Positions 47,181 to 60,235 of a DNA stretch of 64,000 nt are shown in pieces. The DNA lies in contig VWZP01002845.1 of the NCBI GenBank assembly GCA_013396995.1, positions 4,562,992 to 4,626,991 of the forward strand. The letters are read 5' to 3'. The number at the start of each line of letters is the position of its first letter. Position 1 is the first letter of the stretch. Below the pieces are notes generated by a model, which saw nothing but the letters and a program-made list of their open reading frames with translations, ran no database searches and was not told the DNA's origin. The position numbers and the translations under genes are program-made. The DNA comes from Dicaeum eximium (taxonomy: Eukaryota > Chordata > Aves > Passeriformes > Dicaeidae).

Positions 47181-50100
47181 CAAGGTCACTTATTTACTTT
47201 CTTTTTATACAACTTTTATTGTTCTGTACTGTGTTCTGTTCATATCTGCTTTTCTGGACATGAAGATCAAGACTAAAGGTATTAAGTAGGATGTGTTGCA
47301 CTTTCTGTATCCTCAAGGAGTTTCCTGACTTCCTAAGAGAAAAAAGCTGATATAAGCAGAGTGCTGGTCCCTGGGGAGCAGCTCCCTGTGGGAGATGCTG
47401 GCTGCAGCCTCCTGAGGTACCAGCAGTACCCAGGAGCAGGGAGCAGGCAGTGTTCCTGTGGCTGGCCATGCTGTGGAGTGGAGCCTGTGTAATCCATCAT
47501 CACGGCTGTCCCAGCAAGGCAGCAGGGAGCAGCTTTACAGGCCCCAGAGTGCCGCAGTTTCACTGCTCAGCTTTATGTGAGCAGCACTGCGTGTGCTACA
47601 ACCTGCTGTCTCAGCAGCCTCCGCTGGCCTCCTGCATCAGCTCTCCTGGGGCTGGTGTCCCATTTGTTTTTCTTGCTCTGCAATTGCACTTGACCTTTGG
47701 CTGAATAAAAGATAAAGGGCTTTTGCAGCAGAGGCTCCAAATCCTATCTCCTGCTGCCCCTACCCATGTTCAATGACCTTGTGGCTATTACTAGAAATGC
47801 AAGAAAAGCCTTTCCTCTGGTTGACAGGCTCAGCCTCTGGCCACTCATGGATACAGAGCACCTCTTCATGAGAGCAGTGTGTGCATAGACTCCCGAGCTG
47901 ACCCCTGTATCTCTTTGGTTTCCACATGGCAAATTAACAAGGACAAGTGAGGCAAAGAGCTGTTTGGGAGGCAATCCCTGCAGGTACACCTGAGCTGGGA
48001 GTCGTGGGGCTGCCTTCAGGTTCTCTGGCAGTGGGAGCAGGGTCCTGTGCCAGCTCCTGAACCTCTGCTGGCACTGATCAGGTCCCCTCCAGGGCACAAG
48101 GATGGGCGGTAGCCTCCCTCCACTACCTCCTGCTACTGACAGTGGAAGTCACAACTGCCAAATGATTTCGGTCTCTTTCTTCCTCAGACATAGCTGTGCT
48201 GATTACATTGCACCCAGTGCAAAGACTATGAAGAATGGGAAGGAAAGCCAATTATATGGGGGAAAAAAGGGTTTTCATCTGTCCAGGTCTGATCACAACA
48301 AGGCTGCTATTCTGGGTGACTGAAGTCAAACCACGGCAGCAGTCATCTCCTATCCAACCTTAGCTTCAGACACACACAGCTCATACCTGAGCAGAAGAAT
48401 CCTCTGCTCCAGAGATCAGGGGCTAGAAAAGCTGTATATGGTTTCCTCACTTTTTTTTTTTTTAAATCCTCATTTCCTCTCCGCTAGGCTTTCTTACAGC
48501 TGCTGCACAACCCTCTCCAGACAATATCTAATCTGTCTGTCATAGGTGTATCAAGATGTCCCTTGAGTGTGGTACCTAGTGATGACTGACAACTGTCATT
48601 AAGCACTACTCCTCAAATGACAAGGCTCATTTTGTTAACAGGATCACATAGATTCCGCCTGCAGTCTTGGAAGGGGAAAAAAATGCCATATGTTCACATA
48701 GGATTTATATAATGTCTCCTTTTGCAGTCCCTGTAATTTAGTAACCCGACAAAATTAGGAACATATGATGATACTAACCATATATTTAATACATTTTTTT
48801 GTTGGTTTGCTTTTAAGTGTTCCATCAAAGAAAAGACTGTTTGATCTGATTCAGGCTGTTTTCTTTCACTAAATGTTATCCAAGTCACTTTAAGTTGTCT
48901 GAGCCAATGAAATAGAGGTGAAATGTCAATGGAAAAGAGGTTTCTGAAAAGTTACTCTCTTATGGTAAAGTAGTGATGGTGGTGGTGGAAAGCAAATATA
49001 ATGATCCAGAGAGCAAATGGCAGAATGAATCCTTTCCATACAGACATGGCAATTTTTCCTCTACAGTTATGGCTTCTTTTTGTTCACACTATTATAGGAA
49101 GACCATTTGAAAGCACTATTAATTTCAGTTTTTCCTGGTCACCTTCCTATCCTGTGTTGAATGATGCTGTGATGACAACACTTCAACACCACCAATGAAA
49201 TCAGCTCCGCTATGAATTAAACTACTTATTCAAGTAAAGGAAGTCAGGGGTTCATCAGACACAGGAATCCAATGTCAGAAGTAGTAAGTCTTTTGTTCAG
49301 GCTTGAAAGGATCCAGAAATGTAAGGAAATCTCCTCCACTAGCCTCCCTTCCCCAGTGTTGCAAACAAGGCATATGGTGACATGTCAGGAGCTGGTGATG
49401 CTGAAGGAGGGGAAATGACCTTCAGCAAAGAGTTTCTTGCCTCTGAAGCTTACATTTACCCTTGCTTTGGTCTGAACCCCCTCCATACCCTTACCCCAGG
49501 TATCCTGCTTGGCTCTGGCAGCCAGGACAGCCTGGAACCTCCTTTGTGTGGGTAATGGAGCAAACCCACACTGGGTGCTGTCATGCAGTGTCTGAGTACA
49601 CTGATGTTTTTCTGCCTCATGGCCATGTCCTCTGCCTCTCTGCACAAGCTGTGCCACACACAAAGATAAAAGTCAAGAGAGGAGAATTTCTCTGCAAAGG
49701 TTTTGGTATTGGGGTGGAATGCTGCTGGTATAAAAAAAGCAGTTTGTTTTCCTGAATGAAGTCCAGCTCTGACAAGGCAAGGAGTCACTCCAAAACATAC
49801 AGTCCAGCAGCTGAGATTAAGGAATTTTGTAGGCCTTTAGGATCATTTTCTTCCTGACCCTGTGTGAAATAGTGCTCACATTAAACCAGCATTCACCTTT
49901 TGGCTTAGCCCAGTTATTCTTCTGAAAGAGGTTGTTTCTCCCCTCCCTGTCACCGGTGTATTGGGAGGAATCAGGGGAAAGATGAGGGTATCTGGGCTCA
50001 TGACTGTAAGTGTGAAGACTGGCACACTAGTAAGTCCATCCAGATACAGATAAGCATGCTTTGAACTGGCTGCAGTAGAACTTTGTGTGCTCTGGAAATA

Positions 50101-52059
50101 ACCAGGGAGGAGAGCAGCTTTATGATCGTGTCTCCAGAAGCATCCCTGTGTCTACAGGGATCTGTCTCTGGGTACTCCTACACTTTCTTTCTTTGCTCTT
50201 CATCAAATCCATGAGATTTTCTTTCATCCATAAGCAGAAACAGATTATTTTCATTGTGCATGCAGCAATGAGTGAGACTGGTAATATATACTCTGCCCAA
50301 TGTTTTTTTCTCTGTTTTAGGGAGCATCTCTGAAGGAGCATAGAAACAGCAATGGACCTTCTGCTGCTGTCTCCAGAGAGAGGAATGGTTTTGCAGACAC
50401 TTGCATTTTGGCTGAAGGAAACCCCAGCATTGCCTGTAGTGCTGTGTACTCACTTTGTAGCAAGGGGCTCAGACAATAGTCTTTTCCTGATGCCAAAACA
50501 GATTTGTCCTTTCCCTCTCTTCCTGCAGTTCAAGGACAAGTCTGAAGGTAACCAAAGAAGGCTTTCTCCTCTCCAAGCCGGAAGGCATTTGGGGACAGTG
50601 CTGGGAGCCAAAGCCAGCCTGTGGCCTCTCTGGGTGTGAGATGTGAAGTTCAACATCAGGAAGAAAATCCTCATGGGTTGCTGTGCCTGGATCTTATTAC
50701 AAAATTAAGTCATTACATTTTCTACTTTCTGTGTGTTTAGATTTTTAAGAGGCACAAACACTTTCTGGTTTCAAAGTGAGAAGCAGTAAATACAATGCTA
50801 CAAGAAGTGGCTTTTGAGTGTTATTGTCTTTATTTTCAGGCAGAGTATTTTAGCTCCTGTATAAGGATACATTGCCAGATTTCACTATACAGGATATAAA
50901 GCTACCTGTGGCTCTGCGCCGTTGCCTTCTCTCTGACTTCACTGTGTATAGGTGAGACCATTATTTTCACTGTGCACAAGTAAAAGCTTATTGGTACAGT
51001 GAGAATTTCCAGTGATTAATGCTGGAAAGGTAAGACATAGATTATTTGATGAGATATCACTGTGCTCTAGCAACAGTAATAACTCGCTTTGCTATTGTGT
51101 GCAAAGTGGTTTGTTGTTCTAAGAGCAGTAAAGTGTTTTGTTATTCAAATATTATGAAAGTTGTTTTATTCAGATGTATTGGTCAAAATCACTTGAGCAC
51201 TCTGTTGCTCTCAGCCCCAGGCTCCCCACTACTCACTGTACAGCTGGAGGGGATATTTTTCTTTCTTTTGCATTATCTGCAAAGCAGGAATAATCTGGCA
51301 GCAGGAATACTACAGTACCACATCTCAACTGAAGGGTAACCAGTCTTTAAAATTGATCTGGCATGATACAAAGCGCTCGGATTTTTGGAAAAGGAACAAC
51401 AAACTCTGTTGGGGGACCCACAGCCATTCATTTTGTCTTAATATTAAAAATTTAAGGTTGGCATTCTTACCACTTAAATTTCACTTTTCAGGAGTCAGGC
51501 ATCTGATTTAAGCCAGACATGCTGGCAGCCTGTCTGGTCAGAGAAGAGATAGGTTGCCAAAATATGGTTCACCCCTCTGAAGACAGATGCCAGAGTAGAT
51601 GGGAGGGCTTGCCCTCTGCTCCTGCCTTTTTTTGTAGTTCATTTGAATATTAAGGTAAACACCAACCTTTCAGATGGCTTTGAGGGGAATCCACTCCAAA
51701 GTGTTCAAATTTTCTGTAGAAGACTTTTCTCTGAGGTGAGGAACTGATATTTTCTCCATGTGATTTATATTGTTGGGGTGTGTTTTTTTGACCAGCATGC
51801 TTGAAACAAATGTGAAACCTGTTAAGCAACTAACAGATGGGGTTTTTTTCTGGCTTGGTTTGTTTTTTTCTAACGTGTGTCAGTATTTTCCAAAGGAGGT
51901 GTTTGATCTGAGACAGGCTCATATGTCAGAAAAGGTTTGCACTGATTCTGCAGAACACAGAATTCTGGTTCCCCCTCAGGAAAGAGAGGGTGGCCACAGA
52001 CCTGAGAGCAGGAGGGTCAAAGAATAGAGTCTCGGTATGTCCTCTGCCACTTGTTCATT
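47181..52059. other. Unannotated sequence, becoming AT-rich
   Basis: No gene or named repeat was recognised. Between about 48 and 50 kb the composition shifts to lower GC, and open frames become shorter and rarer. A trinucleotide stretch (GATGGTGGTGGTGG) lies near 48974. Nothing else stands out. Confidence 0.35.
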
Positions 52060-52400
52060 AAAAAAGTCTACCCAATACTTAATTTGGTAGATTAACAAAA
52101 GAAGCTGTCCCTGCAGAGCTGGAAACAAGCTTCCTTATGCCATTTGCCAACAAGTCTCTACAGGACCTAATTTAGCATATTCATTTGCTCACAAAAGTGC
52201 TTGAAGAACAACAAACACATCCTGTACAAGGACAAAGAAACTCTCTATTCCCATACTTTGGCAATCAAATTAATCATAATGGTAACTGTATCCTTCCTTG
52301 CTTTATTTGCATACGTATATTTGATTCTGTATGAGTGAGAGTACCCATAAAACTAATTCTTAACCAAAATAGCCCAAATGTCTATCACTAGAAGACACCA
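52060..52400. promoter_or_regulatory. Candidate conserved non-coding element with octamer
   Basis: An AT-rich, repeat-free block includes an exact POU octamer ATTTGCAT (52305-52312) and a nearby CAATCAAATTAATCATAATG cluster of homeodomain-like cores, together with TTAATTTGGTAGATTAAC. There is no open frame. The texture fits a deeply conserved enhancer, but this is inferred from motif clustering alone. Confidence 0.25.
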
Positions 52401-55400
52401 CCAAACATGCCAATTAATTCTACAACCACACCAAATGTCCCGATGGCCAAGCACCAGGTAATAGCACACCCAGGCAATAGATATGGGGAAAAGAAACAGC
52501 TGGCTTTACTCATGCACGCACATATATACTTCTATAAATATATATTTTGATACATGTATTTTTTATGTTCACCTCTCTGATCAGTACTTTTCCTTGGCTG
52601 CAGAACAGCTGAAGATCTGCTTGTTCCCAGTAGGAGGAAGTGGATGCCAGACTCTCTCAAGAAGATTTAAGTGATTCAATACATGACAAGAGCATCCGTC
52701 ACACATTGCTTTATCTTACACAAATTCTGGTGGTGAGTTAAGCTCACAAATGGGAAGAGACTGTCCCCATGGGACTTCTGACAGATCTGGTCACTTACTG
52801 TGTGAGAAAAGGGCAAGGGATGTTTCAGAGTCCCTGCTCTCCACAGCTGCAAAGCTAGGACTCAGTCTGAAAATGTGAGGAAAAAACCAGACCTGCACCC
52901 AGATCTGCCACACGACAGGTCTTACAAGCAGACACCATGCTGAAACATCTAAGATGGACTTAAACCAACCACTTGAGCTTGACATTTAGAACAGACCACC
53001 TGAACAGTTCACTAATTTCCTGAATTTAGTTGCCAGGGCAGGTGCTTAAGCCTGATTTTCAAGGTCACACTGTGCATGACCCAATGGCTGCCTTATGGCC
53101 ACAGGGAGAGGATGTCATCTCCCCACCCTTGGCCAGCAGAAGTCAGTCCCACACACAGAGCTCACAGCACAGGCTTTCCCAAGAGCAGATGGATTGCTAT
53201 GGGATGTGTCCCTGGGTGTCTCAGCACAGGCCAGTAAAGTACCGAAAGCTGAGCTTAGTTTCCACACATAAAGATCCTGGGATTAATGATGTTCTTGGGA
53301 ATTAACATGTGAAAAAATATTTTGGCCAAAGAAGGAAAAGAAAGAGTGTGAGAATGGAGGTCAGTGATAAAGAGACAAATGCACACTCTGCTACCTGCTT
53401 AAAGAAAACAAAATATTCAGAACAAGATTAGACACATGCTGCCCAAACTATTCAGCTACTTGTTCATCAAGTTGTAAAACATTGCATGAAATCCTGTTAA
53501 ACTAATTGGAAAGTATTTTTGGGAGTAATTTTCCCATTAAAATGGGAAAACTACTGTCACCTTTTAAATTTCTTTTTCTAATAACTTTCAAGTCTATAGA
53601 GATCTCATCTCTACTGTCACTTTAAGTGCTTATTTATATTTGCTAGCATGTAAATCCATTTTAAGAAGTTACCTGTCTTTAGCATGAAGGGTTGAATAAA
53701 AGGCCAAAGAAAACAGCACATTCATTTATTTGTCAAGATTCCCTGATACAGCAAGCCTGTGATGCATCACTTGAATGCTTATTGTAGAGAAGGAATGGCA
53801 TCACAGACAGTGAAATGAAACTGCATCTAACAATGCATGCCAGCAGAGAAAAAAAAATTGCTTTGCAGAAGAATTCATAACCAAACTGTTTAAATTATTT
53901 CTTCTAACCAGTACAGGTGTCAGCCACCTTCTTGGTACTCTTGATACAAGTTGCTACAGACTGTTATCTGTTTAAGGGCTCAACTGCAGAAAAGAAAAAA
54001 CAACAAACACATAATGCTCAACAATGCTCACATAATGCTGATCTTTCACCTCTGCACCTGTCTCAGTACTGGGGTGGCACAGAAGGACTAAGCCAAAACC
54101 AGACATTAGAAAGGGCAGGGCAGTGCTGGGAAATGGCTGCATTTTAATGAGGAAGTATTGCCTTAGTCCATGAGTTTGTGAATTGCTTTGTTATGTGTTC
54201 TTCTGTATTGCTCTTCTCCATCCTACAGCCTGCAAGCTGATCTTAGTACTCTCGCACTTCCCTGCTCACACTGTTTTTCTCATGTATTTTTTAGCCTGAC
54301 CCATATTTTCAATATTCTAGACTCAAATGTGATTAAGAGTCACCAGATGGTATTAATGGAGATGGCTTTGCTGATCTCATTTAAACTGGCTTATTTTAGA
54401 CCAGTTCCTTCCTGAAGAAATGTTTATGGCTGTGTGATACATTGCCAGTTTCAGTTGTGAAGAGGTTGAAGAGTAAAATCTATTTTGTATAAATGAGGTT
54501 GGTTTTTTTCAAGACTGATATGTGGGTTATGCCTCTTGGTTATATCTCTGCAAGCAAACAGCCAGGAGCCTTGTAAATCCAATATCAATCTGTGGAGAAG
54601 TTTGCCTATATTATTAAATTTGCTAGGATCCTAGAAAGAATTGTAAAGGTCTCGTACTCTTGGGAGGAGGAAAAGTCAAAGCAGCGTGAGAGCTCTGCTG
54701 GATCACTGACAGCCTACAGGAATGTGCTGCTTTGAAAATCAGTTCTTTATCAAAAGGTTTGCAGGCATATATTGCCTGCAAAAGCTAAAATGGAAATGCA
54801 TTTTTGGTTTCATCATGCTACACACAGTAATCAGGAGTGGAACAATTCAGTCTGATGAGAGTTTTCATTTCTTTTCTTTTAGGGAAAAAAGAAAATCTGA
54901 ATAGCTTTTTGTTTTTCAGTATTTGCCTTCTTCCACCACTCTAATGTACAGCTTTCACCCGCTCTCTCAACTGCCACTTACACACTTTCTAAAGCACAGG
55001 AATATCAGTTTTTCATACAAAAGGGAAGAGGTGTTTCATAAATAAGGAAAAGCAGGAGTTCACTTTTACTGCACTCATTTGTCACAGAAAGGGCAGGGTG
55101 AGTGAACAAGATCTTTGTTTAGTGGCATTTTTAATACCCTTGAAATGCTCTAATATTCTGTGTAACCAGTCTCTGCTTAAGAACTGCCTCTTGCTGCATC
55201 TACAGAGAAATCTGCAGCAGTGAACTAGGAAGCATACACACATTACCTGCCATATTAAAGCTATGGAGAAAAAGAGATATAGGCATATTTTCTCCAAGCT
55301 TTTATGTCCTCTTCTTGTTCTTTTTCAACAAACCTTTAACAATCAGCTCCCTCACTGTGTCCTTGGTGTCCTACATAATGATTTTTCTGGAAAAATGAAA

Positions 55401-57419
55401 GGTTTTCAGACCTGCTGCAACTCTCACCTGGGTAATGGGACTCTGCCCATACAGTTTAATAGCAGCCAGGCTGCACCCCAAGGACTTGATGTTGCAGATT
55501 CCAGAGCACATGCTGTGACCACTGAGTAGCCTCATTTAGCAGAACAGGCAGCTCATAACCTTCTCACCTCTCTAGGGAGAGCACTGAGGCGTTTCAAGTG
55601 ATGCCATGATTGTAACACTTCCAAAGTTACTCCATCATTCATCAGTTTGAAAACCGAGTTAATTAAGCGACAATATGAAGTGTTGTGCTGCAAAGGAAAC
55701 AAAAGAAGAATATTTTCTAGCCTTGAGGTAATTGTTATTTAAGCCTTGATCCTGCCAAAGTTTGCGCACCTGCTTAAGTATGTAACCAGTTCTGCTTCTG
55801 TTAGGTAATTCCTTCAGTTTGTGCCCACTGACTCCAGCCATGGTGGTACTACTTTCATGTTGAAGGTCCTGTAGAAATGTTTGCAGCCTCCCTGGCATTG
55901 GATCTCAGCACTCTGGACCATGAACAGTGCCAGGGTCTGGGTAGGTTAGTGTGGAACAGCCCTGAGCATCAAACCACGGTTAACTTTCCAGCTGAGCAGA
56001 GTGGGGAGCAAAAAACACTGTGCTGGTGGGGAGACATGAGAAAGATTGGAGAAAATTCACACCGGTTATTTTCAGCTGTATAAAAATTAAGCATCTAGAC
56101 TTTTAAAGGCTTTTAAAATGGTCAATAGAAGGAAGTCAAGAATCTTATCTAAGAGGTCAAAGTGCTAGACGTATCTTGCTCCACTGATGACAGATGGAGG
56201 CTGCAAAAGTAGTTTAGATATTATATCCAGAATTTTTACAGGACTAGATTTAGATGAGTTGAGTCCCACCCTCAGAGTTATGCTAAAGGGAATCTGAAAA
56301 TGTGGCCTAAGTTTTTGCACGGGGACAGGAATTGACACTATTGCTCCTCATCCATCTGTCGTGCCTGCAGCTGGCACCCAAGGCACCAGCCCACTGCCAA
56401 TGACAGACACAACATAAGTCAGCAGTGACACTGATGTCTGACAAAGCCTCCTTTTATTGAACTTTTCATTAAAATGATTTTAATACATTAATAAAACTAA
56501 GATTAATAAAAACTAATCAAGCTCTTTCAAAGCAGCTACACAGACATGGAACAAACAGACATAGTAAAACCTGTCCACTCAGTCTTTCAGATTCTGTTGC
56601 TCTTTTGCTGACAGTAAACCAATTAGAAGACTTCTAGTGCTGGCTATTTCAGGAGCAGTTGTCTCTGCAACACAAATACCTGTTACACTCCACAGAGACC
56701 TTGGGACTAGAATGAGAAAGGGAGGCTAGAATGAAATCAGGCTCTCTTGGGTTTCATGCCCATGATGAGCAGAACTGAAAATAGAGAAACAAAAAATCAA
56801 TCCCAACACTGGCAACATTCAGGACCCAAGAGACCCTGAGCTTGGAAGTAACAAGAAATTCAGCTTCATATTAATTTGCCCAGTCCCTAACATTGTCTTG
56901 TAAACCTGGAATCATTTAGATTATATCAATGGAGTCAAAGTCATATAAAATTATTGTAAGAACTTAATGCAGCCCAAAGCCTGTTAAAAAAAGTCTTATC
57001 TTCAAGACTCCATTCCCTAGAGCTACTACTTTTTTTTCTGTATTTTCTCCTTTATATCTGAAAGAAAGGGGTCCATTCATCAAAACAAAAAGCAGTTATT
57101 CAGTGTTTCATATACTGACAACATTCATCCTCAGGAAGTCTTTGTCGATTGTGCCTCGCATGTATAGTAATAAAGTAAAAGAAATACAAAACTGTGGTGT
57201 CTCCATATCCTATGGATGACATGAGACTATTGTCCCATTATGTTTAAACAAAGCACCACCACTCATGGAGAGTCTCCCCAACAACAGTAACCAGTTACCA
57301 GAGGTCAACCAATCTCTTTAGCCAATTAAAAATAGCATTTCTAGACACTGCTTCATTCAGATATTGTTTCTGATTTAAAGACTAATGAATGATAGAAAAT
57401 AAGGCAAATAAAATATGAT
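52401..57419. other. AT-rich unannotated sequence
   Basis: I found no exon, RNA gene or identifiable mobile element in these 5 kb. Open frames over 60 codons are few, and there are none between about 56.1 and 58.5 kb. The stretch 56.43-56.60 kb is very AT-rich with AATAAA-like hexamers on both strands and could be part of a 3'UTR of an unseen transcript. Confidence 0.35.
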
Positions 57420-57800
57420 ATTACATTGACATAACTTATGTAAACAGCAATTAACTCCTCGGTGCAGATTCCGGGTTGGGTTTTTGTTTCTGTTCAAGTA
57501 GTATACAATTAGATTTGCATGTAATCTATCTGAGTGCTTCAGCTAATTTAAAAAGTGTTCAGAGTATTAATATGTATGTGTGCATATAGATTGAGAGCTT
57601 TATAAACATATGTTTAAGTATATATACACATGCATAGAAGTAACAGCCTGAAATTACAAGCATATGAAGGTCCTTAAATTTAAAAAAACCTGAATAGTTC
57701 TAATGTAGTACAGATAACAGACATGAAATTCAAAGAAGCAAAAATTATTTCTTACTTCAATTCAGTATTTTTAGTAATAATTTTATAAATAGTACATCTG
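57420..57800. promoter_or_regulatory. Candidate conserved AT-rich element with octamer
   Basis: It contains a second exact octamer ATTTGCAT (57513-57520), a GTAAACA forkhead-like core at about 57441 and many TAAT cores. It lies in sequence free of recognisable repeats and reading frames. Function is inferred only from motif clustering. Confidence 0.22.
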
Positions 57801-57825
57801 AGTTATAATGGGAGCTCACTAATGT

Positions 57826-57890
57826 TTAGCTGCCCACTAGAGACCCTTACAATAAAAAAAAAAAAAAAAAAGAACTTAGCTGCCTATTAG
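57826..57890. repeat. 15-bp direct repeats flanking an A18 tract
   Basis: TTAGCTGCCCACTAG (57826-57840) recurs as TTAGCTGCCTATTAG (57876-57890), with 13 of 15 bases shared. Between them is a short segment ending in AATAAAA and A18 (57854-57871). The layout (direct repeat, short body, poly(A), direct repeat) imitates a retroposed fragment with target-site duplication. Confidence 0.6.
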
Positions 57891-60009
57891 TGTAAAAAAA
57901 TAACCTGCTGCAGTCAGCAGGACAGAGGGATGATAAAACACAGTTGGTACCCCAGGGTCCCTGCTGATTCTGGTTCTGCACAACTAATAGGCTTGGGCTG
58001 CACACTCAGCCTTGGGCTGCCATGGCTCATGTAAGGCACAAAGGATAAGGATCCTGGTAGCACCAACAAGCAATCTGAGCTTTAGCCTTCATGTTTCACA
58101 GTTTTACAAAGCCATTCTCTTTTACATCCTTGATCAGTCTGAGACTGATACCTGGTGCTCTCCTACTGCTCTCTCTTGAACACTAACCATATGTTTTTCT
58201 CCACTTTTTTCCTAGACAATTTCTTTTGAAGCACTGAGTTTTGTAACAGTCATTCCCCAAAGCCATGAATTCTTGTTCCTTTTTCTGCATAGCTGTCATT
58301 TAATTTGATATGGCACATTTTGTGATCTTTGACCTCCCTCTTCTCTGGAAAATTTTAATAATTTTTGCCACCATTACTCTTGCAATCAGTTGTGTAGGAC
58401 TTCTGCATTTCCACATTTTTATTTCCTGACATTAAAGAGCATTTTACCATTATGTTTTGTTAAATTCAAGTTTCAAGTTCAGAGCTGTAGTTCAAGTTCC
58501 CCCTCGTTGTCAGGAAGCTGATCCAGGATAGAAGCTTTTCTGCTGAAATTTCTCCTTCCTGTTTCTTATATATTGTAAAATAAGGGACCTCTTCCAAGTG
58601 TTTTCAGGGTTATTTTTCTGTATGAACTGGACAGATGTATCCTAGATATACAGATAATTAAACCACTTCCAGAACTGTGGAGATTTGAATATTCTCTAAA
58701 ACAGGCTTGGGTTTTTATTCCACCTTTGTACCCTCTTCTATCAGTCCTCACCCCTGCTCTTAGGAGTTTCCTGACATAATTTGTGACATCAGTAAGTGTA
58801 ACACCCCTATGCCCCATCTCAGCAACACCCACTAGATTGGCAGAGCACGGTTCCTGCCTGGTTCAACTGCATCAGGAAGGTCAGGAATAACCTCGGGCAC
58901 TCAGTGTCACTCCTATGTTGTTTCCTATCATCTTCTGTTTGTACACGAGTACTGCAGATGTGAGGGGGGAAAATAAACCCTTAAAGCAAATTGGGGCATT
59001 CAGAGGAACATTGTGAGTTGGTTTAAACTGGCTGTGTGTTTTTATTTTCTGGCAAGATCAATCTGATGAGTAACTTAAAAAATAGATAAATAAACCATGA
59101 TTCTGCCTGGCAGAGTGTATTCTAAATGCTACAAAATCTGAGAGGTCCTTCTGTTGCCTTCCTGCTGGCTCAGAGAAAGGTGAGGACCTGAGGAATGCTG
59201 TTCCCAGAAGCCTGCTGGCACTGACAGAGAGGCTGATAGGACCCACATGCTGGTTTGGCTTCACACAGGAGCAGCAAACAGGCAAAAATCAATGTTCTTC
59301 CAAGGGGAAAGGAGTCAGTTTAGTTAAAAAAAAAAAAAAATCTGAACACAGAAAATAGGAGTTTCTTGCAGTGGCCAGAATGAGAAACCAGCAGTGCATA
59401 GGGGCAGACAGTGGGTGGCAAGCATTCTGTGGGATCCAGCCCTCATTTCCAGTGCAGCTTTTTGCCTGAATACTTCTTTGTATGGTGCCTGAATTCGGTG
59501 TGACTGAGTCATACCGAGCTGAATGCAAGCCTGGCTCTGTAAGAGTTAAAAAAAAAGGCCACATGTTTCTACAAAGGTATTAAAAGTATCCTGTTGAGTA
59601 ACCCGGTGTACTCCTTGCTGCCCTGGATATCTTGCCACTGTGGCTGCCAGAGAGGGAAAGAATCCTGATCTGTCCCACGGCCAAACCCCAAAGAATTAAA
59701 CCCTTTGTCTTGGGAGCCTTTCACCTTTTCAGGGTGCTCTGAAAACCTGGAGGCAAATCAGAAATTGCCTTAAGAGAAATTTCCTTATGGTGGGTTAACT
59801 GTCCTGAAGATGCTCCTGGTCACAGCCTGCCTCAGAGGGAAAACACTGGAGGACAGTACTGGGCTGGAAGCTTCTGATGTCAGTCGTGGGATGCAGGCTC
59901 GACGTGGTCTCCAACCCCAGCAATAACAACACTCAGGAGAGAGTGCTGCTCTTCTGAAAAATGGCAATCAGTCTCACATGTCAACAGCGGGTTATGCTGC
60001 CATTAAGGC
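57891..60009. other. AT-rich unannotated sequence
   Basis: No gene was recognised. It includes the A15 tract at 59326-59340. Some CpG-containing, GC-richer sequence lies at 59.6-60.0 kb but is not an island. Confidence 0.35.
59326..59340. repeat. Poly(A) tract, A15
   Basis: Fifteen A residues with no recognisable retroposed body to the left. Simple homopolymer. Confidence 0.9.
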
Positions 60010-60235
60010 TATAAACGACTTGAAGTTTTGTGCTCCAGGGCATAAACCAGCCTCTCTGGCAGCCTTGGCAGCAGTGGAACTTAGCAAATAAGATGATTAT
60101 AACATGATTGTCCACTCTGGTGGTCTGTGTGTCCTTCTCTGAAGCATTTGATGCTGGCCACTGCTGGAGACAGGATATCACATTGGCTGGACTACTAATC
60201 TGATTTAGTACAACAGACCTTTTATTCCTATTAAG
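60010..60235 (+). mobile_element. Ancient L3/CR1-like LINE 3' end (sense)
   Basis: The order of landmarks follows the tail of the old amniote L3/CR1-like LINEs. TTTTGTGCTCCAGGGCATAA and ACCAGCCTCT come first, then CCTTCTCTGAAGCATTTGAT, GCTGGCCACTGCTGGAGACA, GGATA, and finally GGCTGGACTACTAATCTGAT and TTAGTA. In that family the last part typically reads as a GGACTAGATGGACC... TGGTCTGACCCAGTA phrase, and the decay here is in keeping with great age. It differs clearly from the younger avian CR1 tails elsewhere in the window. The minus-strand open frame of 85 codons over it is a shadow. Confidence 0.75.

Noticed and set aside
50550..50690. CR1-like fragment
   Set aside because: A GTTCAACATCAGGAAGAAAA phrase resembles LINE text, but the surrounding order does not match any CR1 segment.
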